The notes: generated from the sequence alone by a model not told the origin. A stretch of 14,027 nucleotides of DNA from Deltaproteobacteria bacterium (GCA_029857975.1 JAOUFX010000019.1:1-14027); one strand, 5' to 3'; counted from the stretch's first letter, positions 1 to 7,393 are shown. Made by a program: numbers and translations.

Positions 1-495
1 CTGCGGACCCGCTCCCCAGCGGCAGGTTTTTCCCTGGAAGGTCAAGGTATGTCCGGCGATTTTCCTCCCTTGGACCTCAAGATCGTTCAGCGGCCGGTAA
101 ACAGCCGGAATGGAAAATCTGCGGGATAGAGAACCGGCGGAGGCCTCGATTATAAAACGGTATGCTTCCGGGAGCGTTTCCGGGAATCCGGGAACATCCT
201 GCCAGTTGAAACACAAGACCAACCTTAAAGTTCCGGGGTCCATCCAGTAAGGAGCCCCACCTGTATCCCGGCGAGCCACCTCGATGCCCTGATCCCGACA
301 GAAAGGCAGATCGATCTCCCGGTCAGGATCGTTGTAATAGAAAAGACAGGCGGCGGGTTTCTCGAAGCTGATGGCGGCAAGAGTATTGGGAATTTTTCCT
401 CTTTCCCTGAGGGTTAATACCGTCGGCATGTACAGAGAGGCTCGGGCATAGCTGGATAGCTTCAAATCCAGAAATCTCCATTCTTGCCGCATCAT
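1..495 (-). CDS. Lipoate-protein ligase A-like protein (partial, C-terminus beyond window)
   Basis: The minus strand is open for 165 codons from an ATG pair at 495/492 to the window edge. Family landmarks of the lipoate/biotin ligase fold are visible: an early EWRFLD segment (residues 5-10), RRDTGGAPYWMDPGTL (75-90), which matches the family RRxxGGGxxxHDxGNL lipoyl-AMP binding loop, and NDLEVQGRKIAG (137-148), whose Lys145 matches the conserved lysine of the GRKxxG motif. These enzymes attach lipoate or octanoate to E2 and GcvH proteins in the cytoplasm. The third Gly of GGG is Ala and the usual His is Met, so this is a divergent member and could be an amidotransferase or uncharacterised paralogue. 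GGAGG at 500-504 lies 4 nt from the first ATG and 7 nt from the second, so the second (492) may be the true start. It is divergent from the phosphorylase gene. Confidence 0.8.
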   Translation of the reverse strand, partial: MMRQEWRFLDLKLSSYARASLYMPTVLTLRERGKIPNTLAAISFEKPAACLFYYNDPDREIDLPFCRDQGIEVARRDTGGAPYWMDPGTLRLVLCFNWQDVPGFPETLPEAYRFIIEASAGSLSRRFSIPAVYRPLNDLEVQGRKIAGHTLTFQGKTCRWGAGPQ

Positions 496-576
496 AAAAC
501 CTCCGTGGCCTAAGAGGAAGCTGGGTAATGAATATCTGGCTGAGAAAAGATTCCGGAAGGCCGAGTAATGAGTGAT

Positions 577-604
577 ATTTAATGTGATCAAATTTTTTTG
601 TCAA
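577..604 (-). promoter_or_regulatory. Candidate sigma70 promoter for the lipoate ligase-like gene
   Basis: Read on the minus strand, a perfect TTGACA (599-604) is followed after 16 bp by TTAAAT (577-582, 4 of 6 to TATAAT). The transcription start would fall near 570, giving a leader of about 75 nt to the ATG at 495. The match is by eye and unscored. Confidence 0.45.
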
Positions 605-733
605 GAAAAATATTAGGAACGAACAACTGCCTCATTGGCCAAATCCCGTTTTAAGCGGGATATCTTCCTGCCTCTCAGGGCTCGAAAATGCTAAGGAAAT
701 TTCAAAGTGAAGGGGGCAAGAAAACTAAGCTTA

Positions 734-762
734 TTGACAGGATAGATGAAAAAAGATATTTA
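734..762 (+). promoter_or_regulatory. Candidate promoter for glucan phosphorylase
   Basis: A perfect TTGACA (734-739) is followed after 17 bp by TATTTA (757-762), a poor -10 within an AT-rich stretch; GATATT at 755-760 is an alternative with a 15-bp spacer. The leader to the ATG at 845 would be about 75 nt. The -35 is strong and the -10 uncertain. Confidence 0.35.
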
Positions 763-844
763 TTACCAGGTTGTTGTTGATTTGGGGAAGGGGTTTGGCG
801 AAAGAAAGGAAGGAAAAAATAAATCTTTAATCCGGGGGTGAAGG

Positions 845-3394
845 ATGAAAGATATCGTTGTCTATACGGTGATACCCAGCCTGCCAGAACGTCTGCGCCC
901 GCTGATGGACCTGGCAAATAATCTCTGGTTCAGCTGGAACCTGGGAGCCATCGACCTCTTTCGGTCCCTTGACCAGACTCTCTGGGATGAAACCAATCAC
1001 AACCCTTTGGCCATCCTCGGTCGCCTGGGGAAAGACCGCCTTCAAGAGCTGCTAACGGATGAAGGATTTTTATCGGAGATGGACCGCATCTTCTCTGAGT
1101 TCAGCCGCTACACGGAAAAAGGCAAAGCGTACCACTTTGGCCTGGAAACTCCTTTTGATTTTACGGTGGCTTATTTTTCGGCCGAATATGGCCTGACCGA
1201 TTGCTTGCCTATCTACTCCGGAGGGCTGGGAGTCCTGGCGGGAGATCACTTAAAATCGGCCAGTGACCTGCGTGTCCCCCTCGTGGGGGTGGGGCTGTTC
1301 TACCAAAAGGGTTATTTCCGCCAGTACCTGAATGTCGACGGTTGGCAGCAAGAAACCTACCCCGATAATGATTTCCACATCCTCCCGGCAACCCTGCAAC
1401 GCGACGAAAAAGGAACTCCCCAAACCATCGAAGTGCCCATCAAAGATCACCCAGTAAAGGTCCGCGTATGGCGGGTCGACGTCGGGCGGATTCCACTTCT
1501 CATGCTGGATACCAACACTGTGGAAAATACCGAGGAAGACCGGGATATCACCTCTGCCCTATACGGAGGTGACCGGGAAATGAGATTGAAGCAGGAAATC
1601 GTTCTGGGAATCGGCGGGGTCAGGGTTTTGGACAAGATGGGCTATCGTCCGGCCGTTTTTCACATGAACGAAGGACATTCGGCCTTAGCCATTTTGGAAA
1701 GGATTCGCCTGCTGATGGAAAGGCATCAACTTTCCTTTGCTGAGGCCCGGCAGGCAGTGTATGCCAGCAACATTTTCACCACTCATACCCCCATCCCGGC
1801 GGGCATCGACATATTTGATCGATCGCTCATGGCTTCATACCTGGGAAGCTATGTTCGTACCTGGGGAATTTCCATGGAAACTTTTTTGAAGCTGGGAGCC
1901 CAGGAAGCAAATCCGAACGAACCTTTTAACATGGCCGTAATGGCGCTGAAGAATTCCACCCTGACCAATGGTGTGAGCGAGTTGCATAAGAACGTTTCCC
2001 AGCGCATGTGGCGGCGGATTTGGCCAACTCTTCCCGAAGTGGACATTCCTATCGGGCGGGTGACCAACGGGATTCATATTCCTTCCTATATCTCCGATGA
2101 CATGTCTCGCCTATTCAATCGCTACCTGGGCCGAAAATGGGCCGAAGACCCGGATAATGTTAAGGTCTGGGAGCGGATCAACCGCATTCCTGATTCCGAA
2201 TTGTGGCGGGCCCATGAGCGCCGGCGGGAAAGGCTGGTGGCCTTTACCCGCCAAAGACTCCAGGATCAACTCCTGCGCCACGGAGCTCAGAAAATAGATA
2301 TCCAGGCTGCCAGTGAAGTCTTACACCCGGAAGCTTTGACCATTGGATTTGCCAGGCGTTTTGCCCTTTATAAACGGGGCGACCTCATTTTAAAAGACCC
2401 GGCCCGATTGGCCAAAATCCTGAATGATCCCCAAAAACCCGTACAAATTATTTTTGCCGGAAAAGCGCACCCCCAGGATTCCGAGGGCAAGATGGTTATC
2501 AAAAATATCATTCATTTAGCCCATCAGCCGGAGTTCCGCCACCGGTTGGCTTTCATCGAAGATTATGACCTGAATGTGGCTCGATATCTGGTCCAGGGAT
2601 CCGATGTCTGGCTGAACAATCCGCGCCGGCCACTGGAGGCATGCGGAACGAGTGGTATGAAGGCGACGGCTAACGGGGCATTGAACATGAGTATATTGGA
2701 CGGGTGGTGGGCAGAAGGATATCACCCTGACCTGGGATGGGCCATAGGGTCCGGTGAGGAATATGAAGATTATGAGTACCAGAACCAGGTAGAGAGCCAG
2801 GCTATCTATGACCTTTTAGAAAGGCATATCGTTCCTCTCTTTTACGACCGGGGCCGGGACAACATGCCCCGGGGGTGGCTCAGAATCATGAAGAAATCTA
2901 TGTCAACCCTCGTAACTCGTTTTTGCGCTCACCGCATGTTGCAGGATTACATCCATAAATTTTATTTACCTTTAGCCCTCAACAGGGAGCGAATCGAAGC
3001 CAATAATTTTAAGGAAATTCGAACTCTTTCCGCCTGGGCCCAACAACTGCGGGAAAACTGGTCGCAGATAAAAATCTTGGGGAAAAAGGTTGCCGTCAAG
3101 AGAGTCATTCCCTTGGGTGAAACTCTCAAGGTCGAGGTTGCCACGCAGTTAGGGCAAGTTGCTCCCCGGGACATTTCCGTGAGCATTTATTACGGACTCA
3201 TTGATTCCAAGGCTGATTTCATGGATCGGGATACTGTTACCCTGCAGGACTTTGTCCAGGAAGGGCAACAAACGATTTTTCGGGGAGAGATCCCCTGCCT
3301 GCAAGTAGGGCGGTTTGGTTTTCGGGTGCGCCTCCTCCCCTCTCATCCTTTACTGGGAAATCCCTATTCCCTTGGATTAATATTGTGGGGATGA
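845..3394 (+). CDS. glgP: Alpha-glucan (glycogen/maltodextrin) phosphorylase, DUF3417 type
   Basis: This is a cytoplasmic PLP enzyme that releases glucose-1-phosphate from alpha-1,4-glucans. Its 849 residues match the alpha-glucan phosphorylase family found in Thermotoga and many anaerobes rather than the E. coli GlgP/MalP type. Residues about 12-115 (LANNLWFSWN at 23-32) resemble the N-terminal DUF3417 domain. Then come YFSAEYGL (110-117), YSGGLGVLAGDHLKSASDL (124-142) and HMNEGHSALA (273-282). EACGTSGMKATANGAL follows near the C-terminal third, with Lys606 as the expected Schiff-base lysine. The last ~100 residues look like an additional beta domain common in this subfamily. GGGGG at 834-838 lies 6 nt before the ATG, and AAGG directly abuts it. 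It appears monocistronic; no other glycogen gene is in view. Family assignment is secure; glycogen versus maltodextrin preference cannot be read from sequence. Confidence 0.93.
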   Translation: MKDIVVYTVIPSLPERLRPLMDLANNLWFSWNLGAIDLFRSLDQTLWDETNHNPLAILGRLGKDRLQELLTDEGFLSEMDRIFSEFSRYTEKGKAYHFGLETPFDFTVAYFSAEYGLTDCLPIYSGGLGVLAGDHLKSASDLRVPLVGVGLFYQKGYFRQYLNVDGWQQETYPDNDFHILPATLQRDEKGTPQTIEVPIKDHPVKVRVWRVDVGRIPLLMLDTNTVENTEEDRDITSALYGGDREMRLKQEIVLGIGGVRVLDKMGYRPAVFHMNEGHSALAILERIRLLMERHQLSFAEARQAVYASNIFTTHTPIPAGIDIFDRSLMASYLGSYVRTWGISMETFLKLGAQEANPNEPFNMAVMALKNSTLTNGVSELHKNVSQRMWRRIWPTLPEVDIPIGRVTNGIHIPSYISDDMSRLFNRYLGRKWAEDPDNVKVWERINRIPDSELWRAHERRRERLVAFTRQRLQDQLLRHGAQKIDIQAASEVLHPEALTIGFARRFALYKRGDLILKDPARLAKILNDPQKPVQIIFAGKAHPQDSEGKMVIKNIIHLAHQPEFRHRLAFIEDYDLNVARYLVQGSDVWLNNPRRPLEACGTSGMKATANGALNMSILDGWWAEGYHPDLGWAIGSGEEYEDYEYQNQVESQAIYDLLERHIVPLFYDRGRDNMPRGWLRIMKKSMSTLVTRFCAHRMLQDYIHKFYLPLALNRERIEANNFKEIRTLSAWAQQLRENWSQIKILGKKVAVKRVIPLGETLKVEVATQLGQVAPRDISVSIYYGLIDSKADFMDRDTVTLQDFVQEGQQTIFRGEIPCLQVGRFGFRVRLLPSHPLLGNPYSLGLILWG

Positions 3395-3538
3395 AAAAAA
3401 CCGGTATCAATTTAGCGTTTTGAAAAGACACCCTAAATTTCATTGAAAAGTGAAAACTGCCAATCGGAAAATGCAAATTTCTCTGAAAAGCTTTAATCCT
3501 TTTTAAATCTTCAATTTAATTTTTGCATTGGGCATTGA

Positions 3539-3569
3539 AGTTTAGCCATTTTTTTTAAAGGGCTAAACT
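3539..3569. repeat. 9-bp perfect inverted repeat with T8 loop
   Basis: AGTTTAGCC (3539-3547) is perfectly inverted as GGCTAAACT (3561-3569) around a 13-nt loop that contains eight consecutive T. The T run is inside the loop rather than after the stem, so it is not a standard intrinsic terminator for plus-strand transcription. It may be a bidirectional weak terminator or a protein site. Confidence 0.45.
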
Positions 3570-3585
3570 GTTGCAAAAACCGAAA

Positions 3586-3613
3586 GTTGCGGGTTACGAG
3601 TTTCGCGTTGCCG
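3586..3613. repeat. Four tandem degenerate heptamers (GTTNCGN-like)
   Basis: Successive 7-mers are GTTGCGG, GTTACGA, GTTTCGC and GTTGCCG. The first three fit GTTNCGN; the fourth differs at positions 5-6. Such heptamer microsatellite tracts are something I associate with spacers of deltaproteobacterial genomes, but this is recollection and not checked. Confidence 0.5.
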
Positions 3614-3678
3614 CTTGAGAGAAGTCGATTTTTTTACCGGCAATCCGAAACCGGAAACTATTAGCTTGAAAATCAACC

Positions 3679-4704
3679 ATGAAATTTCTAATCCGAAGCT
3701 CACAACCAACAATTCTTCTTATAATCAGTCTCCTTTCGCCCCTGGCTTTCCCCGGTGACGCTTCCAGCCAAGAAAAGAATTTATTCCGTAAATCCCGAGT
3801 GATCATGGGAACGTCGGTGGAAATTGTTGTCTCCCGGACCCGGGCGGTAAAAGCTGAAGAAGCAATGGAAGCTGCGTTTCGGGAAGTGCAGCGTATTGAC
3901 TTCCTTATGAGCAATTACCGGGAAGACAGCGAAATTTGTCGGGTCAACCGCAATGCCGGGAAAAAAGAAACAAAAGTTTCTCCGGAAATATTAAGGGTAA
4001 TCCAGCAGGCTCTCGACATTTCCTCCCTTTCCGCGGGAGCTTTTGACATCACCATCGGCCCGGTTTTTCGACTCTGGAATTTTCGGGAGGGAAAGTTTCC
4101 GGAAGAAAAAGATCTACGGGAAAATTTGAAGAAAGTAGACTATCGCCAAATTAAAATTGACCGCATCCGGTCTTCTATCTTTTTCCAAAAGCAGGGGATG
4201 GAAATAGACCTGGGGGCCATTGCCAAAGGATATGCCGTAGACCGGGCCTCTGACATCCTGCAGAAAAAAGGAATTGATAATTTCCTCGTCAATGCCGGAG
4301 GAGACCTAAAAGTCAATGGTTCAAAGGAAAAAGGGTTACCCTGGACGGTCGGAATCCGGCATCCCCGTCTCTCCTCCACAATGATCGCCAAGCTCAGTCC
4401 CCGGCAGGCGGGAGTGGCCACGTCGGGGGATTATGAGAGATTTTTTATGAAAGAGGGAGAACGCTACCATCATCTCTTAAATCCTTCCACGGGGACTCCG
4501 GCAAGGGAATGTCAGAGCGTCACGGTCATGGCCCCCTCAGCGATGGCTGCGGATGCCCTGGCCACGGCTATATTTGTCCTGGGGCCCCCCCAAGGCCTAG
4601 CGCTGCTCAAACGAATGAACGACGTCCACGCGATCATCGTGGATCGAGGAGGCAGCGTTCTGGTTTCTCCCCATTGGCCCAAGGGAATTTTGCTTCCACC
4701 GTAG
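3679..4704 (+). CDS. apbE: FAD:protein FMN transferase (ApbE family), exported
   Basis: ApbE enzymes use FAD and Mg2+ to attach FMN covalently to a Thr/Ser of partner flavoproteins such as the RnfG/NqrC subunits or secreted reductases, on the outer face of the cytoplasmic membrane. Motifs appear in family order: MGT (43-45), AFDITIGPVFRLWNF (121-135), DLGAIAKGYAVDRA (177-190), NAGGD (205-209), ATSGDYER (247-254), HLLNPSTGTP (265-274) and ADALATA (291-297). The 341-residue length is typical. Residues 1-30 form a signal peptide with a hydrophobic core at about 10-24; no lipobox Cys is present, unlike many ApbE lipoproteins. The ATG at 3679 is the only start that retains the whole signal peptide, but its ribosome site is weak. 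No flavinylation target or Rnf/Nqr gene lies in the window, so the partner is unknown. Confidence 0.92.
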   Translation: MKFLIRSSQPTILLIISLLSPLAFPGDASSQEKNLFRKSRVIMGTSVEIVVSRTRAVKAEEAMEAAFREVQRIDFLMSNYREDSEICRVNRNAGKKETKVSPEILRVIQQALDISSLSAGAFDITIGPVFRLWNFREGKFPEEKDLRENLKKVDYRQIKIDRIRSSIFFQKQGMEIDLGAIAKGYAVDRASDILQKKGIDNFLVNAGGDLKVNGSKEKGLPWTVGIRHPRLSSTMIAKLSPRQAGVATSGDYERFFMKEGERYHHLLNPSTGTPARECQSVTVMAPSAMAADALATAIFVLGPPQGLALLKRMNDVHAIIVDRGGSVLVSPHWPKGILLPP

Positions 4705-4754
4705 AAGGGTTCGAGGGTTCAAAGCCCCACAAGGTCAAGGGGAAATTTTTTTTC

Positions 4755-4783
4755 TTGACAAGAATTTTAGCCGCTGATAGGAT
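4755..4783 (+). promoter_or_regulatory. Candidate sigma70 promoter of the IclR-type regulator
   Basis: TTGACA (4755-4760) is followed after exactly 17 bp by TAGGAT (4778-4783, 4 of 6 to TATAAT). The expected start is near 4790, just upstream of the paired dyads at 4794-4829. The spacing and perfect -35 make this the best promoter in the window. Confidence 0.55.
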
Positions 4784-4793
4784 TTCCCCCGTC

Positions 4794-4828
4794 TATCGAA
4801 TCAAGATAAAAATTATCGCTATGAGATA
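4794..4828. promoter_or_regulatory. Tandem operator candidate, two TATCG-N5-AGATA dyads
   Basis: The same 15-bp pattern occurs at 4794-4808 and 4814-4828, exactly 20 bp apart and so on the same helix face. Each contains the inverted arms TATC and GATA around 7 bp; the second extends to TTATC/GATAA (4813-4829). They lie between the predicted transcription start and the ATG at 4833, the second covering the ribosome-site region. A roadblock-type autorepression by the adjacent IclR-family protein is the simplest reading (inference). Confidence 0.5.
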
Positions 4829-4832
4829 AAGC

Positions 4833-5621
4833 ATGAAAGAAGGCCCAACGATAAACTCCGTGGCCAAGACCTTCCGGGTGCTCGAATTCATAAGCGAGAC
4901 CAAGAACGGCTGTACCCTTACCGAGCTGGTAAAAAGGCTTGCCCTCAGCATAGGCTCTGCTCAAAGAATCATCAATACCCTCATCGAACTCCAGTACCTT
5001 TGCAAAGAGCCTAAAACGAAAGTCCTTCATTTAACACCGAGATTCCTTTCCTTTGGCTCTGCTTTTCTTAGCCAATCAGAAATCCGCGAATTTGCCCTGC
5101 CGTACATGAAAAAATTAAACCAAGACCTCGATGAGGTTGTCAATCTGGGAATCCTGATGAACGATGAGGAAATCGTCTATATTGATCGCATAGCGAGGAC
5201 CTCTCACGTCCTAACGACCAATTTGCAGGTCGGGACCAGAAGACCCATTCATCTCAGTTCCATTGGCAAGGTGATTTTGGCTTTTTTGTCCGAAACGGAA
5301 CAACGAAGAATCCTGAACGGTATCTCCTTCACTAAAAACCCGAGCAAGACCTTTCGCCATAAGGGCGATTTGTGGCAACTACTCAGGGACATCCGGAAAT
5401 TAGGATATTATGCCAGTAAAAGTGAACTGGTCGATGGTATTTTTGTTTTGGCGGTTCCCATCCTCAACCATCAAAGCCAAGCCGTAGCGGGCATCAACGT
5501 CTCCATACCTATGAGCCGGATTTTGGGAGAAAAAATGAAAAGCCGAGATATACCGCTCCTGATCGAAGCAGGGAAAAACATTTCTCAGGCCCTGGGCAAT
5601 GCCAGAGAAAAAGATTCATGA
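4833..5621 (+). CDS. IclR-family transcriptional regulator
   Basis: This 262-residue protein has the normal IclR layout. A winged helix-turn-helix occupies about residues 5-65 (INSVAKTFRVLEFI, then the recognition-helix region SIGSAQRIINTLIELQYL, 39-56). An effector-binding domain occupies about 80-255, including VGTRRPIHLSSIGKVILAF (133-151), the family GxxxPxxxxxxGKxxLA signature. IclR proteins bind small organic acids or aromatics and often control adjacent catabolic genes and themselves. Here the gene precedes a TRAP importer and CoA-ester catabolic genes in the same direction, so it is the likely local regulator. The ATG at 4833 lacks a strong Shine-Dalgarno; GAGATAA just upstream is part of the second operator dyad. 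The ligand cannot be predicted from the sequence. Confidence 0.9.
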   Translation: MKEGPTINSVAKTFRVLEFISETKNGCTLTELVKRLALSIGSAQRIINTLIELQYLCKEPKTKVLHLTPRFLSFGSAFLSQSEIREFALPYMKKLNQDLDEVVNLGILMNDEEIVYIDRIARTSHVLTTNLQVGTRRPIHLSSIGKVILAFLSETEQRRILNGISFTKNPSKTFRHKGDLWQLLRDIRKLGYYASKSELVDGIFVLAVPILNHQSQAVAGINVSIPMSRILGEKMKSRDIPLLIEAGKNISQALGNAREKDS

Positions 5622-5648
5622 ACCGACTCCTTCTTCGATGATAAGGTT

Positions 5649-5682
5649 GTAGGGAACCCTACTGCCTTTGGATATGTATAAA
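5649..5682 (+). promoter_or_regulatory. Dyad plus TATAAA, possible promoter of the transport/catabolic operon
   Basis: GTAGGG (5649-5654) is inverted as CCCTAC (5657-5662) around AA. A TATAAA (5677-5682) lies 14 bp after the dyad, placing the dyad over the expected -35 zone, which has no -35-like hexamer. An activator-dependent promoter would look like this, but the evidence is only two short motifs. The downstream leader also has two small GC stems (GGGC 5686-5689/GCCC 5695-5698 and CGCCG 5714-5718/CGGCG 5722-5726). Confidence 0.25.
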
Positions 5683-5749
5683 AATGGGCTTTCTGCCCTA
5701 ATAACAGGCCTCACGCCGCAGCGGCGCGGGGCGTTTCAGGAGGAAGAGT

Positions 5750-6199
5750 ATGATTGGAAAAACAGGTACATTAGGATTATTCGCTGGGTTCCTGATTTTT
5801 TTGATCGTGGGCTGTGCGTCTCCAGGGCCATCAAGTCTATCACCTGAACAGTCCAAGACGTTATCAACCCCAGCGGAAAAAGTCGCCAACATTATGGTTA
5901 AGCCGGAAAAGGGGAAAGCGGGGGAGAAGCTGGAGATTGTTGGTTCGGGGTTTATTCCCGGAGAGAAAGTGTTATTCATTCTTACTGCTGAAGGAATGAT
6001 AAAGGGGAAAAGTATTGGAACCATATCGATTGGATTGGCCGCTAAAGGATCTGGTGGAGTCGTTGTCGCCGATGAAAAAGGCTCCTTAAAATTATCAAGA
6101 CAATTTCCCGTAAATATCAAGCCGGGTGTTTATCCCCTTGAGGCCAGGGGAGACAACGGTTCTAAAGCAACCTACTCTTTAGAAATATTGGGGAAATAA
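5750..6199 (+). CDS. Small lipoprotein with Ig/TIG-like domain
   Basis: The 149 residues begin with a lipoprotein signal: Lys4, a hydrophobic stretch at 7-20, and lipobox LIVGC with Cys22 as the acylation site. After a Ser/Pro-rich linker (23-45), residues about 47-147 form a predicted all-beta domain. Its opening (KPEKGKAGEKLEIVGSGF, 51-68, followed by PGEKV) resembles the IPT/TIG Ig-like fold, with Gly-rich alternating strands to the end. AGGAGG at 5738-5743 with 6-nt spacing fixes the ATG. It sits between the regulator and the TRAP receptor gene, in the same direction, so it may be co-expressed with the importer; a periplasmic accessory role is only a guess. I do not recognise a named family. 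Confidence 0.75.
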   Translation: MIGKTGTLGLFAGFLIFLIVGCASPGPSSLSPEQSKTLSTPAEKVANIMVKPEKGKAGEKLEIVGSGFIPGEKVLFILTAEGMIKGKSIGTISIGLAAKGSGGVVVADEKGSLKLSRQFPVNIKPGVYPLEARGDNGSKATYSLEILGK

Positions 6200-6282
6200 C
6201 CAAAACCCCCGGTTGCCTCCCGAGAAAACTAAGTTGCCAAAGACCATTCTTTCAAGCCTTGATGCTAACCAAGTTTAGAAAA

Positions 6283-6300
6283 AAGGAGGATAGGGAAATG
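6283..6300 (+). promoter_or_regulatory. Ribosome binding site deciding the TAXI receptor start
   Basis: AAGGAGG (6283-6289) lies 8 nt before the ATG at 6298. It rules out the in-frame TTG at 6259, which would add 13 charged residues ahead of the signal peptide and has no ribosome site. Confidence 0.75.
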
Positions 6301-7365
6301 AAAAAGTGTTGGATACCCTTAATGCCGGCAGGGGCCGTCCTTGGCTTATTTTTATTTGGTATCTTCTCTTGGCCAGTGGCCATCCCGAATGCCCATGCGG
6401 CTGGAAATGTCCTTCTGAAAATGGGGGTGACTTCGGCCACTTCCGGTTCGTTTGTAGGGCCAGCTGCATTTGCCAGGGTGGTCAGCAAGTATAGCGAGGG
6501 AGTGGAGGTGCTGCCTTTAGAGAGTGGAGCGACCTATGACAACCTTTACCGGATGCGAGAAAATATATTTGATATGGGGGCCTTTTTTTATGACGGGGTG
6601 ATGGAATGCTATAACGGGTGGGGGATTTTTAAAGGCAAACCATGGAAAGATGTTCGGGTTATTGCTCTGAGGACGGGGAAGGCCATTCATGTCTCCATTT
6701 ATGTACGCAAGAGTTCAAAAATAAAAAGCTTCGCAGATTTTATAGGCACGGATTTAAAGTTATGCCCCGGCATTCCCGGTTCCGGGGCGGAACAATTCCT
6801 GCGTAACGCCATCAAGGCGTTAGGGGTGAAGGTCAATATTGTTCCTATGGCCTACACGGATGCCGTTAAGTCTTTAAGAGAACGGCGGGTTGATGGTGTT
6901 CTTAAATCGGCAACTGCTTTTGAGGTATATGATTCCTCCATGCACGAGGTTCATTTAACCAACCCCCTTACCATCGTCAGTTTTTCGGAGCAGGAAGCAA
7001 AAAAGATAACTTCCGTCCACGGGCAGTATTCTATGCGGTATTATCCTAAGGGCGTAAATAGGGAAGATCCCCAGGCCGGAGATTTTTGGGTCTACAGCCC
7101 TTTTTCAACTTATTATGGCTCCAAAAAAATCCCTGAGGATGTTGTGTACCGCATGATGAAGGCCGCTTGCAGCCATGTGAAAGACCTGCTGGCCGCCGAT
7201 TCGACCAGTGCCAAGGATCCTGCAGGGGATTTGGTCAAAACTCTCGTGGAAGCAGATTACGCCAAAGATAAAGTTACGCCGCTTCATGCGGGTACAGTGA
7301 GATACCTCAAAGAAAAGGGAGTAGAAGTTCCGGATTACTTAATCCCGCCCGAATTTAAGAAATGA
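6298..7365 (+). CDS. TRAP transporter TAXI-family substrate-binding protein
   Basis: This 355-residue periplasmic receptor delivers substrate to the fused TRAP permease encoded downstream. The signal peptide is KK at 2-3, a hydrophobic core at about 10-30 and an AHA-A cleavage site near residue 34/35. The mature protein opens with VLLKMGVTSATSGSFVGPAA (38-57), the place of the TAXI ligand-loop (family GTxxGxxYxxG), and has ESGATYDNLYRMREN (75-89), which matches the TAXI T/S-x-G-S-x-x-N-xx-L signature. Homologues carry organic acids such as glutamate, alpha-ketoglutarate or other carboxylates; the ligand here is unknown. The permease gene follows after a 215-bp gap that contains a repeat element, so the usual tight coupling of receptor and permease genes is interrupted. 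Confidence 0.85.
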   Translation: MKKCWIPLMPAGAVLGLFLFGIFSWPVAIPNAHAAGNVLLKMGVTSATSGSFVGPAAFARVVSKYSEGVEVLPLESGATYDNLYRMRENIFDMGAFFYDGVMECYNGWGIFKGKPWKDVRVIALRTGKAIHVSIYVRKSSKIKSFADFIGTDLKLCPGIPGSGAEQFLRNAIKALGVKVNIVPMAYTDAVKSLRERRVDGVLKSATAFEVYDSSMHEVHLTNPLTIVSFSEQEAKKITSVHGQYSMRYYPKGVNREDPQAGDFWVYSPFSTYYGSKKIPEDVVYRMMKAACSHVKDLLAADSTSAKDPAGDLVKTLVEADYAKDKVTPLHAGTVRYLKEKGVEVPDYLIPPEFKK

Positions 7366-7393
7366 AACAGAAGGATTTGACTGTTTTTTCTTT

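Larger units (their letters stand above)
496..844. other. Divergent intergenic region
   Basis: This is 349 bp without a supportable gene, between the leftward ligase gene and the rightward phosphorylase gene. It holds one promoter candidate in each direction and a small hairpin (ATCCCG 643-648 and CGGGAT 656-661, 7-nt loop). The hairpin has no T-tract on either side, so it is not a convincing terminator. A 30-codon ATG frame at 688 has no ribosome site and is not called. Confidence 0.6.
3395..3678. other. AT-rich spacer with inverted repeats and tandem heptamers
   Basis: This is 284 bp with no supportable gene. It contains an imperfect arm pair AATTTAG (3409-3415)/CTAAATT (3433-3439), a longer 9-bp inverted repeat at 3539-3569 and a heptamer tract at 3586-3613. 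No classical stem-plus-T-tract terminator for the phosphorylase gene and no clear promoter for the ApbE gene were found. Confidence 0.5.

Noticed and set aside
323..604. Minus-strand 93-codon frame overlapping the left end
   Set aside because: It is the wrong frame of the lipoate ligase-like gene; the family motifs are all in the frame ending at window position 1.
643..661. Terminator hairpin ATCCCG/CGGGAT
   Set aside because: The stem is short, with no T-tract on either strand, and it lies between divergent genes where no terminator is needed.
688..780. 30-codon plus-strand frame in the divergent spacer
   Set aside because: It has no ribosome site, overlaps the promoter candidate, and has no recognisable sequence.
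3409..3439. Terminator for the phosphorylase gene (AATTTAG/CTAAATT)
   Set aside because: The arms are AT-rich and only 7 bp long, the loop is 17 nt and there is no T-tract; not convincing.
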